Assembly (NCBI GenBank): GCA_018292915.2
Contig: JACVVK020000143.1
Coordinates: 1,222,001-1,286,000, forward strand
Source: Batillaria attramentaria
Taxonomy: Eukaryota > Mollusca > Gastropoda > Batillariidae
Direction of reading: 5' to 3'
Length of the DNA stretch: 64,000 bases
The notes beneath the pieces were generated by a model that ran no database searches, was not told where the DNA came from, and saw nothing but the letters and a program-made list of their open reading frames with translations. Shown piece by piece: positions 41,515-52,243 of the stretch (the stretch's first letter is position 1; every line of letters begins with the position of its first letter). The position numbers and the translations under genes were made by a program.

Positions 41515-44426
41515 ATGATGATGATGATGAAACGTTTTTTTATTCAGGATAAAGCATTTAGGCATTACTGCCTGTCTTACAAGCTGTCCTGCTAGTCTAC
41601 GTTAAAGGGTAAAAAGACAACATCAAAACAAGGGGGAAAAAGGGGGGGGGGGGAGAGAGAGAAAAAAGACAAACAAAAGTATTAACTATTTAAAAGAAAT
41701 GAAGAAGAGAAAAGTAGACATGATAAACAATCAAAACACACGTGGCATTTGTCGATGATATTGGCTGTATGCCAAGTAAGAACTTCAAAGTCGTCACTAA
41801 CATTCGAAAACATGCATATAACACATTTCTACCTACATGGCCAGATGAGCGTGTCGTGTAGAATTTGTTTGAAGTCAGTGAATTTGGAAATGTTTTGGAT
41901 ACTTAGTGGTAAAGAGTTCCATATGGATGCCCCTGAGAAAGACAGGCTACATTTGTAGATATCAACCCTTGGACGAGGCACTGGGAGCAGACTGTTCCTT
42001 GTGTTGTGTTGTTTATCGTGTTTGAAATTAAACAGTTGATGAAGATATGTTGGGGCTTTGCAGTAGACAATTTTGTGCATTAGTAAGCATTTGTTTAATT
42101 CCAGATGCTGTTTTAGGGGAAGAAGTTTGAGGATTTTAAACTTTTGGTCAGTACTAGAATTGCCCGAGTGTAAGAGTTTGACAGCGCGCCGGTGAATGGA
42201 GTTTACCTTTTTGAACTGATTTTCGCTGCACTCGTCCCACAGAGTAGACGCAAAATCCAGATGACTTTGCACGTGGGCATGAAAGAAGAGCTTGCAGGTG
42301 TCATGACTAACTAAGCGACTTAGTTTAGATAGCAAGAATAGATTTTTTGATAATAACTTACAGAGACCATCAACATGCGTTTCCCACTTTAGTTGGTCGT
42401 CAATTATGACACCAAGTAGACGGTGGTTTGAGACTTGCTCGATGGACTCTGATCCAACTGACAACCGTAGAGGGGAAAGTTTGCGTTGTTGTTTTTGGCG
42501 CGTTGTTATGAGCATGCTTTTGGTTTTGGTGGTACTAATTACCATGTGGTTGACCTTACACCACTGACAGACTTCAGTGAGGCTCTGCTGCAATACTTCA
42601 TTTACTTTGAACTCGTGCACATCCGACACATGGAGCGTGGAGTCGTCAGCAAACATATCACAGCTTACGTTAGGGTTAGAGAGTGAGAGGGGCATATCAT
42701 TGATGAATAAACAAAAGAAAATTGGGCCAAGGATAGAGCCCTGGGGCACACCGAGTTTAACAATACCTTCCTTAGAAAACGCGCCATTTAGATAGACTTT
42801 CTGCCTTCTACCTTGAAGATATGAAAAAAGTAAGGAGATTGTCTTAGGATCAGGGATGTATATGGACAATTTCTTTAACAAAATGCTGTGGTTCACCAAG
42901 TCAAATGCTTTCTTCAGATCGAGAAAGACTGCACCAGTTAGTTGGGATTTGTTGATAGCAGATAACCATGTGTCGACGATGCGGACAAGTGCGGTGTGGC
43001 ATGAGTGTCGGGGGCGGAAACCAGATTGAAGCGGATTTAGAAGATGTTGTTTTTCTAGGAAGCTGAGCATGTGGTTATGGATATGTCTTTCCAGTGGTTT
43101 GGACAAGACTGATAAAACTGAAATCGGACGGTAGTCACTTAGATTATGGAGATTTTTACTTTTTGGAATGGGCACTACTTTGGCTTTCTTGAGTTCGTCC
43201 GGAAATATACCGTGATGAAGTGACAGATTATAAATATACGTGAGTGATTCCACAATGTAGGGTAGTGACAACTTAAGGATGTTAATGTTAATTCCATCAG
43301 GACCACACGCCTTGTTCTTTATAGCAGAGATGGATTTCCCAACTTCATAGACGGTCATGAGTGGAACAGAGAAAGAACTTCCTTTTGCTGACTGACAGTA
43401 ACTGCGGAGTTCCTCAGAACATACATAGTCTTCGGGGTTATTGGGATTAGACTGGACTACGGAATCAGCAATGTTTAGAAAATGATCATTAAAATCGTTC
43501 GGTGAGAGTTCACATGGAATGAATGCACGCTTTGATTTTTTGCCACGGGTAAACATGTTGATGGCTTTCCAAATATTCCGACTGTCTTTTCCATCCGCGA
43601 TGATTTGCTCTGCGAAAGATTTCTGTGCCCTTCTAACTAATGATTTAACCATGTTCCGTTGCTTTTTGAACTCATCAATTTTGTTTTCTTTTTTAAGGTC
43701 ATCTCTCAACTTCATTGCCTTCTTTATGTCATCTGAGAGCCATGGCGGCATGGAGGGATGTTTTACTCTTTTTTCTCTTATAGGTGCGTGTTTATCTAAA
43801 ACACCGAGGAACAGTCTGTACCAGCACGCCAGCGCCTCGTTTGGGTCATTGTAATGGTATACATCGCAGAATGGTGTAATGGCAAGGTCCATGAGAAAGG
43901 CTTCTTTATTAAACTTTTTAAAACATCTGTACCTAATGGACGTGTGAGTTTTGGGAATGGGCTTGTCACGTTGGACTGACAGTGAAAAACATACGGGAAA
44001 GTGATCACTAATGGAGATGGAGGGTACATGTACATTTTTCACGGCCGTGGTATTAGTAGTATATATGTGGTCTATAAGCGTAGTGGAGGAAGATGCAACT
44101 CTGGTGGGTGACGTGACCATTTGTTTCAGACCAAATAAAGAGAAGGTATATGTCCATGCTGTGTTGGTGGGTTTCATCAAGTCAATATTAAAATCACCCA
44201 GGATGTGTACATCACCTTTGCAACAATTAACCTTGTCCATCATGGAGACAAAATCGTCATACCATGTGAACGTAGCCGCTGGGTTTCTATAAATGAAACC
44301 TATATACGTAGGGGAGGATTTGTTTAATTTCATTTCCACCCAGAGACTCTCCACGTTATCCGACTCAAGGTCTTTACGTCGGATTACACAGCTGGCGATG
44401 GAGTTATGAATATAAACGGCGATGCC
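41515..44426 (-). mobile_element. Jockey/CR1-group LINE, 5'-truncated
   Basis: Same orientation and same 3' UTR type as the neighbouring element, with GATGAT tail repeats at 41515-41530. The reading frame is cut off at about 44426, where a CAG/CTG triplet run begins. Confidence 0.8.
41829..44426 (-). CDS. LINE endonuclease-reverse transcriptase, N-terminus missing
   Basis: Open for about 865 codons. The frame continues upstream of the first internal start through GIAVYIHNS and RRKDLES, so the missing part is the first ~70 residues of the endonuclease. GDFNIDL, IDHIYTTN, SDHFPV, YRPISVLSVLSKPLERHI, LDLKKAFDLVNHSILLKK, GVPQGSILGP and FADD are all present. The protein is diverged from the 935-aa neighbour, so these are two subfamilies rather than one duplication. 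Confidence 0.85.
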   Translation of the reverse strand, partial: GIAVYIHNSIASCVIRRKDLESDNVESLWVEMKLNKSSPTYIGFIYRNPAATFTWYDDFVSMMDKVNCCKGDVHILGDFNIDLMKPTNTAWTYTFSLFGLKQMVTSPTRVASSSTTLIDHIYTTNTTAVKNVHVPSISISDHFPVCFSLSVQRDKPIPKTHTSIRYRCFKKFNKEAFLMDLAITPFCDVYHYNDPNEALACWYRLFLGVLDKHAPIREKRVKHPSMPPWLSDDIKKAMKLRDDLKKENKIDEFKKQRNMVKSLVRRAQKSFAEQIIADGKDSRNIWKAINMFTRGKKSKRAFIPCELSPNDFNDHFLNIADSVVQSNPNNPEDYVCSEELRSYCQSAKGSSFSVPLMTVYEVGKSISAIKNKACGPDGININILKLSLPYIVESLTYIYNLSLHHGIFPDELKKAKVVPIPKSKNLHNLSDYRPISVLSVLSKPLERHIHNHMLSFLEKQHLLNPLQSGFRPRHSCHTALVRIVDTWLSAINKSQLTGAVFLDLKKAFDLVNHSILLKKLSIYIPDPKTISLLFSYLQGRRQKVYLNGAFSKEGIVKLGVPQGSILGPIFFCLFINDMPLSLSNPNVSCDMFADDSTLHVSDVHEFKVNEVLQQSLTEVCQWCKVNHMVISTTKTKSMLITTRQKQQRKLSPLRLSVGSESIEQVSNHRLLGVIIDDQLKWETHVDGLCKLLSKNLFLLSKLSRLVSHDTCKLFFHAHVQSHLDFASTLWDECSENQFKKVNSIHRRAVKLLHSGNSSTDQKFKILKLLPLKQHLELNKCLLMHKIVYCKAPTYLHQLFNFKHDKQHNTRNSLLPVPRPRVDIYKCSLSFSGASIWNSLPLSIQNISKFTDFKQILHDTLIWPCR

Positions 44427-44637
44427 TGAGCAGCAGCAGCAGCAGGATGATTACCACTGTGCAAAAATATCAATCGAACAAAATGGCCACATCAAAAGTG
44501 TTGGCAAAACAGATAAACAAACAAGACAAGGTCGTTTAGACAGGGTCACTGAGAAGCAGAGTAGCATCAGAAAAACACACGTCCCTAAAGTTATCGCACC
44601 TCTGGGGGTCCGATAGCGGGCCTAAAGGCGTGTAAAT

Positions 44638-44749
44638 ATGGCGGCACTTTTGTTTTTCCAAGCACGACAGCGGCGTCTTCTACGAAGAAACCGGATTTTC
44701 CAAGACCGTACTGATCCCTTCGACACCTACGACGACAGAGAAGTGTTTC
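44638..44749 (+). pseudogene. PIF/Harbinger transposase first exon (relic)
   Basis: ATG followed by ALLFFQARQRRLLRRNRIFQ then DRTDPFDTYDDREVF and a donor C|GTAAGT. The R-x-F-x-DR-T-x-P-(F/L)-D...DDxE(V/L)(F/Y) pattern is the start of HARBI1-type transposases. No DDE catalytic exon follows within the next kilobases, so this is a remnant or a non-autonomous derivative. Confidence 0.6.
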
Positions 44750-44989
44750 GTAAGTTTTCCCAGTAATCTATAAATATCTCACCTTTCACTTGGCGTTTAG
44801 CTAATACGTTTTCGTTTAGTGCATCGTGCATACCAAATCCGGTTAGGGTTTATACGCGGTTAGGGCCCGTATAGCTAATCGCGTTTAAGCTCTAAATGCG
44901 TTTAAGCTAACCGGTTCTGACGTGCATACGTGCCCAGCAGGCGGGCAAATACTGACTGGTTGGCATAAGTATTCATGCTATCTACTTCC

Positions 44990-45180
44990 AAAAAAACAGA
45001 GTTATTTAAATAAATATTACGTCTTTAACGCCAGACAACCGACTTTTCTCAAAAGGGCGATAACTCCCAAATCACGAAAGCAGTTACAACTCGGTCGGTC
45101 GCTCTATCTAAGGATTTTGAAATATCTGGAGACCCCAAATTTGAAGCCAGTCGGTTGTGTATTTTCAGAGATACATGCCC

Positions 45181-45224
<44 letters not shown>

Positions 45225-45437
45225 CACTCATTGAGGCGGAGAAGTGCGTTCGCTGCACCATACACGTCAGGATCGATGACGCACGCTTTCGTACGTCATT
45301 GTCAAAGTTACACTTGCAAAATCGTCTCTGCGGGAGATCGGCAGTGACGTGCGTTCGTAACACAGAGGCTTGCCTATGAAAGTGGAAAATTTAGCCCGTC
45401 CTATGATGTTGTTTCCATTACTATGGAAACAACATAA
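44990..45437. repeat. Shorter copy of the 53.4/57.0-kb repeat
   Basis: Covers the second subrepeat and the same terminal hairpin (45409-45437), with (CA)n at 45184-45222. Shows that the unit is dispersed and has a defined right end. Confidence 0.7.
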
Positions 45438-46101
45438 AAAGAAAACAAGAAGCAGACAACGTAAAAGAGACCAACTCGAAACACAAACACACAAACAAAG
45501 AAGGGTCAGTGAGTGAGTTTTTATCGCTCAACGCCGAACAAACAGTTAGTTAGTTAGTTAGACGCAATCAATGTTCCCCGTGCAAAGGTAATTGTCTTCC
45601 TTGCCAGAAGGCTCCGGGCTGATTCTATTTGCTGGAATTACAAAATTTGCCCAACCTTTCCAGTTTGGCACCTGACGGATATCCGAAGAGACGTGATGGA
45701 CCTTCCCAAATCTGCCCCCCCCCCAAAAAAAAAAAAAAAAAAAAAAAAATCTCATATATGATTCAAATCAGGCTCGTGCATGACGTAAGAAAGAGTGTCG
45801 CTCTGACTATTAGACACCTGCACACTGACAGCATCTCACAGTATTGAACTGAGCCAACAGAATGGCGCACCACCACACCAACCGCTCAGTAGGAGAACTG
45901 GAGTCTTAAACTTCTCGCAAACTGTAAACATCATTGTATCGCATTCACAGCTCCACTTATCATTAAGCTAGAGTATTTCAAGCGTGCAGACACACTCTCA
46001 AGCCAAACTGTTCCAAAACATCACCTGGCGTCTTTCAGGCCCAGTCAACACGCAAAAAGTACGTTCAGTAAAATAATCAACTCGGCTATCTTACTCATTT
46101 A

Positions 46102-46133
<32 letters not shown>

Positions 46134-46317
46134 GAGACCCTTGTTTGAACCTGTGGCAGCTGGCAAGCCCAGGCAGCACGAGTCACCCACCGGTCAAATC
46201 TCGCTTTATTCTTCCCTTCATTGCCAAGATGCGGTCAATGTGACCCCCTCCCCCCAACACCTCCCCCCCTCCCCCACTTGGTTGCTGGTTATCAAGTGAG
46301 AAGAGAGAGCATTTGGT
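45438..46317. other. Intergenic stretch, nothing recognised
   Basis: Holds a TTAG run (45546-45560), poly-C/poly-A (45714-45750), (GA)n at 46105-46136 and C-rich DNA at 46242-46275. No coding signal. Confidence 0.6.
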
Positions 46318-46476
46318 TGTTTGTTAAGCACTTCAACGTCCTTTTCCACCACATGAGGGTGATATCAAAGACGGGAAAATGCCAGAACAAATTTTGACTC
46401 CTAGCCAAGATTCAAACTCACGACCCGAGCATTGAAAGTCCAACGCCCTACTGCTCTACTGCCCCGGCTGACCTGG
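46318..46476 (-). mobile_element. SINE, family 3
   Basis: Shares the body GTGGAAAAGGACGTTGAAG and the tRNA-like head GGGCGTTGGACTTTC...GTGAGTTTGAATC with 22385-22538. Confidence 0.6.
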
Positions 46477-46679
46477 TGGTAGTGGTGGTGGTGGTGGTGG
46501 TGGTGGTGGTGGTTGTCGTTTTCTTTGTGGTTGTTTCTTTTGTTTTGTTTTATCACTTTCGAGGTTTTGGTTTTGTTTTCATTTTAACTTTTGTTTTTTC
46601 CCTTTCGAGAAATTCAGGCTGGTTCCTCCTGGGGAGGCGTGTCGGTGAAGTGCGGCGCCACCCAATACCTATCATGATT

Positions 46680-46736
<57 letters not shown>

Positions 46737-47244
46737 TGCGCCGAAAAAAGCCTCTTCATTTTTATTTCTTCGTGCGTCATCACCCCGTGACACAGCTGGC
46801 AAGCTTATAGCATTTCCCAATAACAACAGCTAAGAACGTGGCAAGCGGCGAAACCACACAAAGGCGCGTGCAAGAAGATCTTGGGTTATTGGCGAGAAGA
46901 GATCTGCATGTATAATTTAAAAAGCCATCGGTAATGCAACACTCTGCGGTGTGGCCTAAGTAAGAACTGTAAGTAAAAGGCTATAGACCAACCGTTCGGT
47001 ATCATTACGAGGGCGCGTCAATTAAGACCGAGCAAGCAAATTTGTTTCTGAAGGATTTGTGAGGGAACCAAACGGCATTGTCTAAAATTAAAGCTGAGAA
47101 TGTAAGGTTCTCTGGGACACTTTTTCGCGCATGTGTAAAGATAGGGGTTGCACTCAGTAAGTCTGCATTAGACATTCCTTAACACTTGAGAATTATTAGC
47201 CGAACCTCTGCTGCTTCCTGTGTGTTATTGTCTGCTAATGGAAA

Positions 47245-47400
47245 ATGAATAATGGAACTGGAAAATGCAAAATGGACCTTGAAAATAGAACTGGAAAATG
47301 GAAATGGGAAATGGAACTGGGAAATGGAAAATGGAAATTGGAAATGAAAATGGAAAATCGAAACTGGAAAATGGAAACTGGAAAATCGACCGTCAAAGGC
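47245..47400. repeat. Imperfect GGAAAATGGAA repeat
   Basis: About 14 imperfect words of GGAAAATGGAACT type. The rest of 46.8-47.88 kb shows only poly-G and no gene. Confidence 0.75.
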
Positions 47401-47925
47401 AGCAACGACTGACAGAATAGTCGCTTGAGTGAATGATACGGCACAACAAAATACAAGATTAACCAAGAAAGAACTTGCCCAAATTCTAGGCTTTCTACGG
47501 GGTGGTGGTGGTTGAAGAGGAGAGGGGGGGGGGGGTATTTTTAAGACCAAGAAACACAGTATTCTCAAGAGAAAGGTTTGGTCGTTCTAGGACCCCCAAA
47601 GTCCCGTGCCAGTAAAAACAAGAGGTTTTAACTGAATATGCTGCTCCATTGCCCTAAGTACTTGAAACTTGCGACTCAATACAGATTTATGAAATCGATA
47701 CTAACGACTAAAACTGTTGGTTTTTGTTTGTTTGTTTGTTTTTTAAGTTCGTGAGAAAAGCACAAAACAAACCACAAATGCTCCAAAGCGGGAATCTTTC
47801 AGAAATGGCTCGAAGGAATCACTCGGTAAAAGCGAAGAGCACAACTGTCAGACTATTGCAAAGTGTGCAGTGTCTGAAGCAAACCAGTTGTGCAGGAAGA
47901 GCAGGTAGAACACCGGGGTGGAACT

Positions 47926-50900
47926 TACTTACTTAGGCCCTTGGCTCCACGTGGAGCATAGGCCATCGACAACCCTTCGCCATCGCACTCTGTTCTGGGC
48001 TAGTCTTGCCACTCCAGTCCAGTTGGTACCCTGCTTACATAGCTCTGCCTCAGTGTCCCGCCTCCAGCTGTTGCGAGGCCGGCCTCTCTTCCTTTTCCCC
48101 TGCGGGTTCCATGTCAGGGCTTGGCGTGTGGTGCTGGATGCTGGCTTCCTGAGGGTGTGTCCAATCCAGCCCCACTTCCTCCGCAGGATCTGCTTGGCCA
48201 CTGGTTCCTGCCCCGCTCGCTCCCACAGCTCTTCATTCCGGATCTTCTCTGGCCATCGGATGTTGAAGATGCGCCTCAGACAGGTGTTGAGAAATGTCTG
48301 GATCTTCTGCTGCATCGTCTTCGTTGTCCTCCATGTTTCGCATCCGTAGAGCAGAACTGACTTCACGTTGGAGTTGAAGATGCGAAGTTTGGTTCTTATG
48401 CTGAAAACTTTGGATGCCCAGACGTTCTTCAGCATGACCATTGCTGCCCTTGCCTTGCCGATTCTGGCTGTGACGTCTCGGTCTGTGCCTCCCTGTCCAT
48501 CAACCACACTCCCCAGGTAGACAAAAGACTCCACCTCCCTGATGGGCTCTCCACCGACTGTGACTGGTGTGTTGGCAGTGGTGTTGATCTTCATCAGCTC
48601 GGTTTTCTTCCTGTTGATCTTGAGCCCTGTTCCGGCTGATGTGGCTTCCAGGCACGTAGTCTTGTCCTGCATCTGGCTGTGGCTGTGAGACAGGAGCGCC
48701 AGGTCGTCCGCGAAGTCGAGGTCATCCAGCTGCGTCCAGAGTGTCCACTGTATCCCGTTTTTCCTGCCTGCTGTAGTGGTCTTCATGATCCAGTCGATGA
48801 CCAGGAGGAAGAGAAACGGGGACAACAGGCATCCCTGGCGGACTCCGGTCTTCACCTCGAAGCTTTCTGACAACTGGCCGGCATGGGCAATCCTGCAGCT
48901 CATGTCTTGGTAGGTGCACTGGATCAGGGAGATGATCTTCCCGGGAAATCCATAGTGCCTTAGCAGCTTCCACAGCGCCTCTCTGTCTACACTGTCGAAG
49001 GCCTTCTCATAGTCTATGAAGTTGATGTAGAGGGGGGAGTTCCACTCCAGTGACTGCTCCACAATGATGCGTAGGCTGGCAATCTGGTCAGCGCAGGACC
49101 TGTTCCTGCGAAAGCCTGCCTGCTGGTCTCGGAGCATGGGGTCGACTGCCTCTCTCATCCTCTCCAGTAGAATTCTGTTGAGAACCTTGCCTGGCACTGA
49201 CAGGAGCATGATCCCTCGGTAGTTGCTGCAGTCCCTGATGTCCCCTTTCTTTGGCAGCTTGATGACGATCCCTTCTTTCCACTGGGCTGGCACCTCTTCC
49301 TTCTCCCAGATCTTGCTGAACAGGCTGTGCAGCATGTTGACGGCTGTCTCTGTGTCTGCTTTAATGGCTTCTGCTGGTATCTCGTCCGGCCCTGCAGCTT
49401 TCCCATTTTTCAGTGTCATGATGGCTTTCCTGATCTCCGCCTTAGAGGGCTTGTCGCAGTTGATGGGTAGTTCTGTCTCAGCTGGTGGGATGTCTGGTGG
49501 TGTTTCAGGGATGATGCGATTTAACAGCTCCCTGAAGTGTTCTGCCCATCGCTTCAGCTGTTCCTCAGTTGTTGTCAGTGGGTGCCCGTTCTTGTCCTTC
49601 ACTGGTTTGTCTGTCTGCTGAAATTTGCCCGCGAGCTTCTTGGTCACCTGGTACAGGTCTTTTAGATTCCCTTGTCGGGCTGCTTCCTCTGCTTGACTGG
49701 CCAGGTTGTCGATGTAGTCCCTCTTGTCCTTCCTGGTGCTCCTCTTCACTTCTCTGTCAGCTGCTGTGTATTCCTCTTGTGCCTTTGCCTTAGCTCTTCT
49801 TGTTCGGCTCGTGTTCAGTGCAGTTTTCTTCTCTTTCCTAACTTCCAGCTTCTGGATGGTATCAGCAGAGATCCATTCCTTATGTTGGGTCTTTCTCTTG
49901 CCAAGGACCTCTTCGCATGTGTCGTGCCAGAGTTTCTTGCTGTGTTCCCACTGTGTCTCGATGTCCATTTCACTGTCTTCTATCAGGTCTTGCAGTGGCT
50001 GGAACCTGTTGGAAAGGCTGATCCGGAATGCTGCTTGTGTGTCTGTGTTCCTGAGAAGTCCAACGTTGTACCTGGTCCGTGTGCTGTTGGCGTTGGTGTG
50101 CCTCTTAAGCCGAAGTCTCAATGTTGTTGCAAGAAGGTGGTGGTCTGATGATACATCGGCACCCCTCATCACGCGCACATCCCGCCACGATCTCCTGAAC
50201 TTCCGGCTGATGCAGATGTGATCAATCTGGTTCTCCGTGACATGGTCCGGCGATCTCCATGTGGCCTTGTGGATGCGCTTGTGTGGGAAGATGCTGCCTC
50301 CTATCACTAGCTGGTTCAGGGCACAAAAGTCTGCAAAGCGCTCGCCATTTTCGTTCATCTGTCCCAGTCCGTGTCTTCCCATGGTGTCCTCATAGCCTGT
50401 GTTGTCTGATCCAATCTTGGCGTTGAAGTCTCCCATCAGTATGGTCATGTCCTTGGCTCCTCCTCTATCTATCACTGTCTGCAGTTGTTGGTAGAAGTCA
50501 TCTTTTTTCTCCTCTTCCGCATCATTGGTGGGAGCGTAGCACTGGATGATGTTCAGCTTGATGTCTTTTTTCTTGGTGATGAATTTGGCTGTGATGATGC
50601 GGGAGTTGACAGGTTCCCAGCCGATGAGTGCCCGCTGTGCCTCCGGTGCCAGCATCAGGGCCACGCCCTCAGTGTGGGGGGCTCCATCCTCTGTGTGTCC
50701 AGAGTACAGCAATTGCTCTCCCGATGAAAATCTCAGCTGTCCTGTCTGTAGCCACCTTGTCTCACTCAGTCCCAGTACTCCTATCTTGTAGTTCTTCATC
50801 TCTCTTGCTACTTGTATGGTCCTTCCTACTTCATACATTGTCCTGATGTTCCATGTGGCTACTCTCGTTGTTGTCCTGGGTGTTAGAAGGGGGGTCGGCC

Positions 50901-51213
50901 TTGCAGCTTCCTTTCGGCTTTCACTGCAATGCGTCATAGGTCTCCGGGATGGAGACCCTTCCTCGCCCAGGTGAATGTCTCGGTTTGTTGCTGTCGATGC
51001 TTCAGTAACTTAGTGTTTTTTACAGGTTGGGCTGTTAACCCTACGCAAACCCGTTTAGCCTCTTGGAGAGGTGGTCCACATTCGTCTGACCTCTACCCTT
51101 CGACCTGTCCAGCTTGGGTGACCCTGCCAGGAGCATGTGCTCCTGCTGGCATAGTTCTCTGGGTCATTGAGATACACAAGCCACTACCCCACGACAAGGG
51201 TTGGACCATGTAG
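47926..51213 (-). mobile_element. RTE-type LINE, apparently full length (~3.3 kb)
   Basis: Single long ORF, very short 3' UTR and a 3' tail of TAAG repeats (47926-47937) containing the stop codon, as is usual for RTE-type elements. It is inserted in an ~80-bp minisatellite: one partial unit lies on the left (47887-47925) and five on the right (51214-51560). Confidence 0.82.
47929..50937 (-). CDS. RTE-like endonuclease-reverse transcriptase, 1002 aa
   Basis: Uninterrupted ORF. Endonuclease motifs: VATWNIRTM, LSETRW, GDFNAKIG, IDHICISRKF, SSDHHLLA (about 25-270). Reverse transcriptase motifs: NYRGIMLLSVPGKVLNRI, QAGFRRNRSCADQI, IDYEKAFDSVDR, GVRQGCLLSPFLF and FADDLALLS. The C-terminus has the basic GKRKRGRPRNSWRR stretch common in mollusc and coral elements of this type. 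It is more similar in style to RTE than to the two LINEs at 37-44 kb. Coding-competent as read; activity not demonstrable from one copy. Confidence 0.87.
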   Translation of the reverse strand: MTHCSESRKEAARPTPLLTPRTTTRVATWNIRTMYEVGRTIQVAREMKNYKIGVLGLSETRWLQTGQLRFSSGEQLLYSGHTEDGAPHTEGVALMLAPEAQRALIGWEPVNSRIITAKFITKKKDIKLNIIQCYAPTNDAEEEKKDDFYQQLQTVIDRGGAKDMTILMGDFNAKIGSDNTGYEDTMGRHGLGQMNENGERFADFCALNQLVIGGSIFPHKRIHKATWRSPDHVTENQIDHICISRKFRRSWRDVRVMRGADVSSDHHLLATTLRLRLKRHTNANSTRTRYNVGLLRNTDTQAAFRISLSNRFQPLQDLIEDSEMDIETQWEHSKKLWHDTCEEVLGKRKTQHKEWISADTIQKLEVRKEKKTALNTSRTRRAKAKAQEEYTAADREVKRSTRKDKRDYIDNLASQAEEAARQGNLKDLYQVTKKLAGKFQQTDKPVKDKNGHPLTTTEEQLKRWAEHFRELLNRIIPETPPDIPPAETELPINCDKPSKAEIRKAIMTLKNGKAAGPDEIPAEAIKADTETAVNMLHSLFSKIWEKEEVPAQWKEGIVIKLPKKGDIRDCSNYRGIMLLSVPGKVLNRILLERMREAVDPMLRDQQAGFRRNRSCADQIASLRIIVEQSLEWNSPLYINFIDYEKAFDSVDREALWKLLRHYGFPGKIISLIQCTYQDMSCRIAHAGQLSESFEVKTGVRQGCLLSPFLFLLVIDWIMKTTTAGRKNGIQWTLWTQLDDLDFADDLALLSHSHSQMQDKTTCLEATSAGTGLKINRKKTELMKINTTANTPVTVGGEPIREVESFVYLGSVVDGQGGTDRDVTARIGKARAAMVMLKNVWASKVFSIRTKLRIFNSNVKSVLLYGCETWRTTKTMQQKIQTFLNTCLRRIFNIRWPEKIRNEELWERAGQEPVAKQILRRKWGWIGHTLRKPASSTTRQALTWNPQGKRKRGRPRNSWRRDTEAELCKQGTNWTGVARLAQNRVRWRRVVDGLCSTWSQGPK

Positions 51214-51560
51214 GGATGACGTTTTAACTCTTCTGTGTGTGTGTGTGTGTGCGAGTTGTGCAGGAAGAGCAGGTAGAACACCGGGGTGGAACGCACGACG
51301 TTTTAACTCTTCTGTGTGTGTGTGTGTGTGTGAGTTGTGCAGGAAGAGCAGGTAGAACACCGGGGTGGAACGCACGACGTTTTAACTCTTCTGTATGTGT
51401 GTGTGTGTGTGTGTGAGTTGTGCAGGAAGAGCAGGTAGAACACCGGGGTGGAACGCACGACGTTTTAACTCTTCTGTGTGTGTGTGTGTGTGTGTGAGTT
51501 GTGCAGGAAGAGCAGGTAAAACACCGGGGTGGAACGCACGACGTTTTAACTCTTCTGTTC
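51214..51560. repeat. ~83-bp minisatellite, target of the RTE LINE
   Basis: Units contain GACGTTTTAACTCTTCTG, a (TG)n run of variable length and AGTTGTGCAGGAAGAGCAGG. A partial unit lies on the far side of the LINE (47887-47925). Confidence 0.85.
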
Positions 51561-52119
51561 ATAGATGCGTACAGGAGTATCTGCTTAAAAATGGAAAATT
51601 ATTGAAAATGATTAATTTTGTGTAAGGACTCTCATCTCCTTTCTCAACACACTGGCGGTCATGTGTAGCAGACGATCTACTTAGTGGTTAACGGCAGTTG
51701 TCTCCCCTGCCAGAGCGCACGTGAACCCAGGCGTCAGTGTTATCTCCCATTTCAGATCACATAAAATAATGGACCCTAAAAACGTGCAATGTTGGACATC
51801 AACAGTTTTCCCACTGATCAAAAGAGGGGGAGGGGGAGGAATTTGCTTTTTCTGAAATCCACAACCATCTCCTTTGTTTTACTCACATTAAGCTTCAGAT
51901 TGTTCTCAGTGTACAAGCGGACAAGTTTGTCTACCTGGTCACGATACTGGGATTGCCAAACCTCTTCAACACACTGACCGTGCCCTGCGTTGTTTTATTT
52001 TATTATCGAACTTAAATATCTGTGTCAAAAACCATCCTTTTCATCTAAATCAACCCATCAATATCGGAATTAACGGTGCCGGTTGCTTCATGACACGGAC
52101 AGAACATTTCAAAACCAAG

Positions 52120-52240
52120 GAGACAGAGTGAAAGCAAAGATCTTGGAAACGTAAAGATAGTTCACTTACCTCCCTTTGGGAGACAACGCGTAAGAGTTGT
52201 CTGCGCGCATTAGCATCCCGCAGATCTACGCAGTAATGAC
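52120..52240. repeat. Repeat arm upstream of the THAP exon
   Basis: Inverse copy of about 56430-56540 (GATAGTTCACTTACCTCCCT, TAAGAGTTGTCTGCGCGCAT). A second short match, CCCAACCCTACACTAGC at 52565-52581, corresponds inversely to 56400-56418. Confidence 0.65.
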
Positions 52241-52243
52241 AGT

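Noticed and set aside
48121..50791. Plus-strand frames across 47.9-50.9 kb and 38-44 kb
   Set aside because: Antisense shadows of the LINE ORFs, without motifs of their own.
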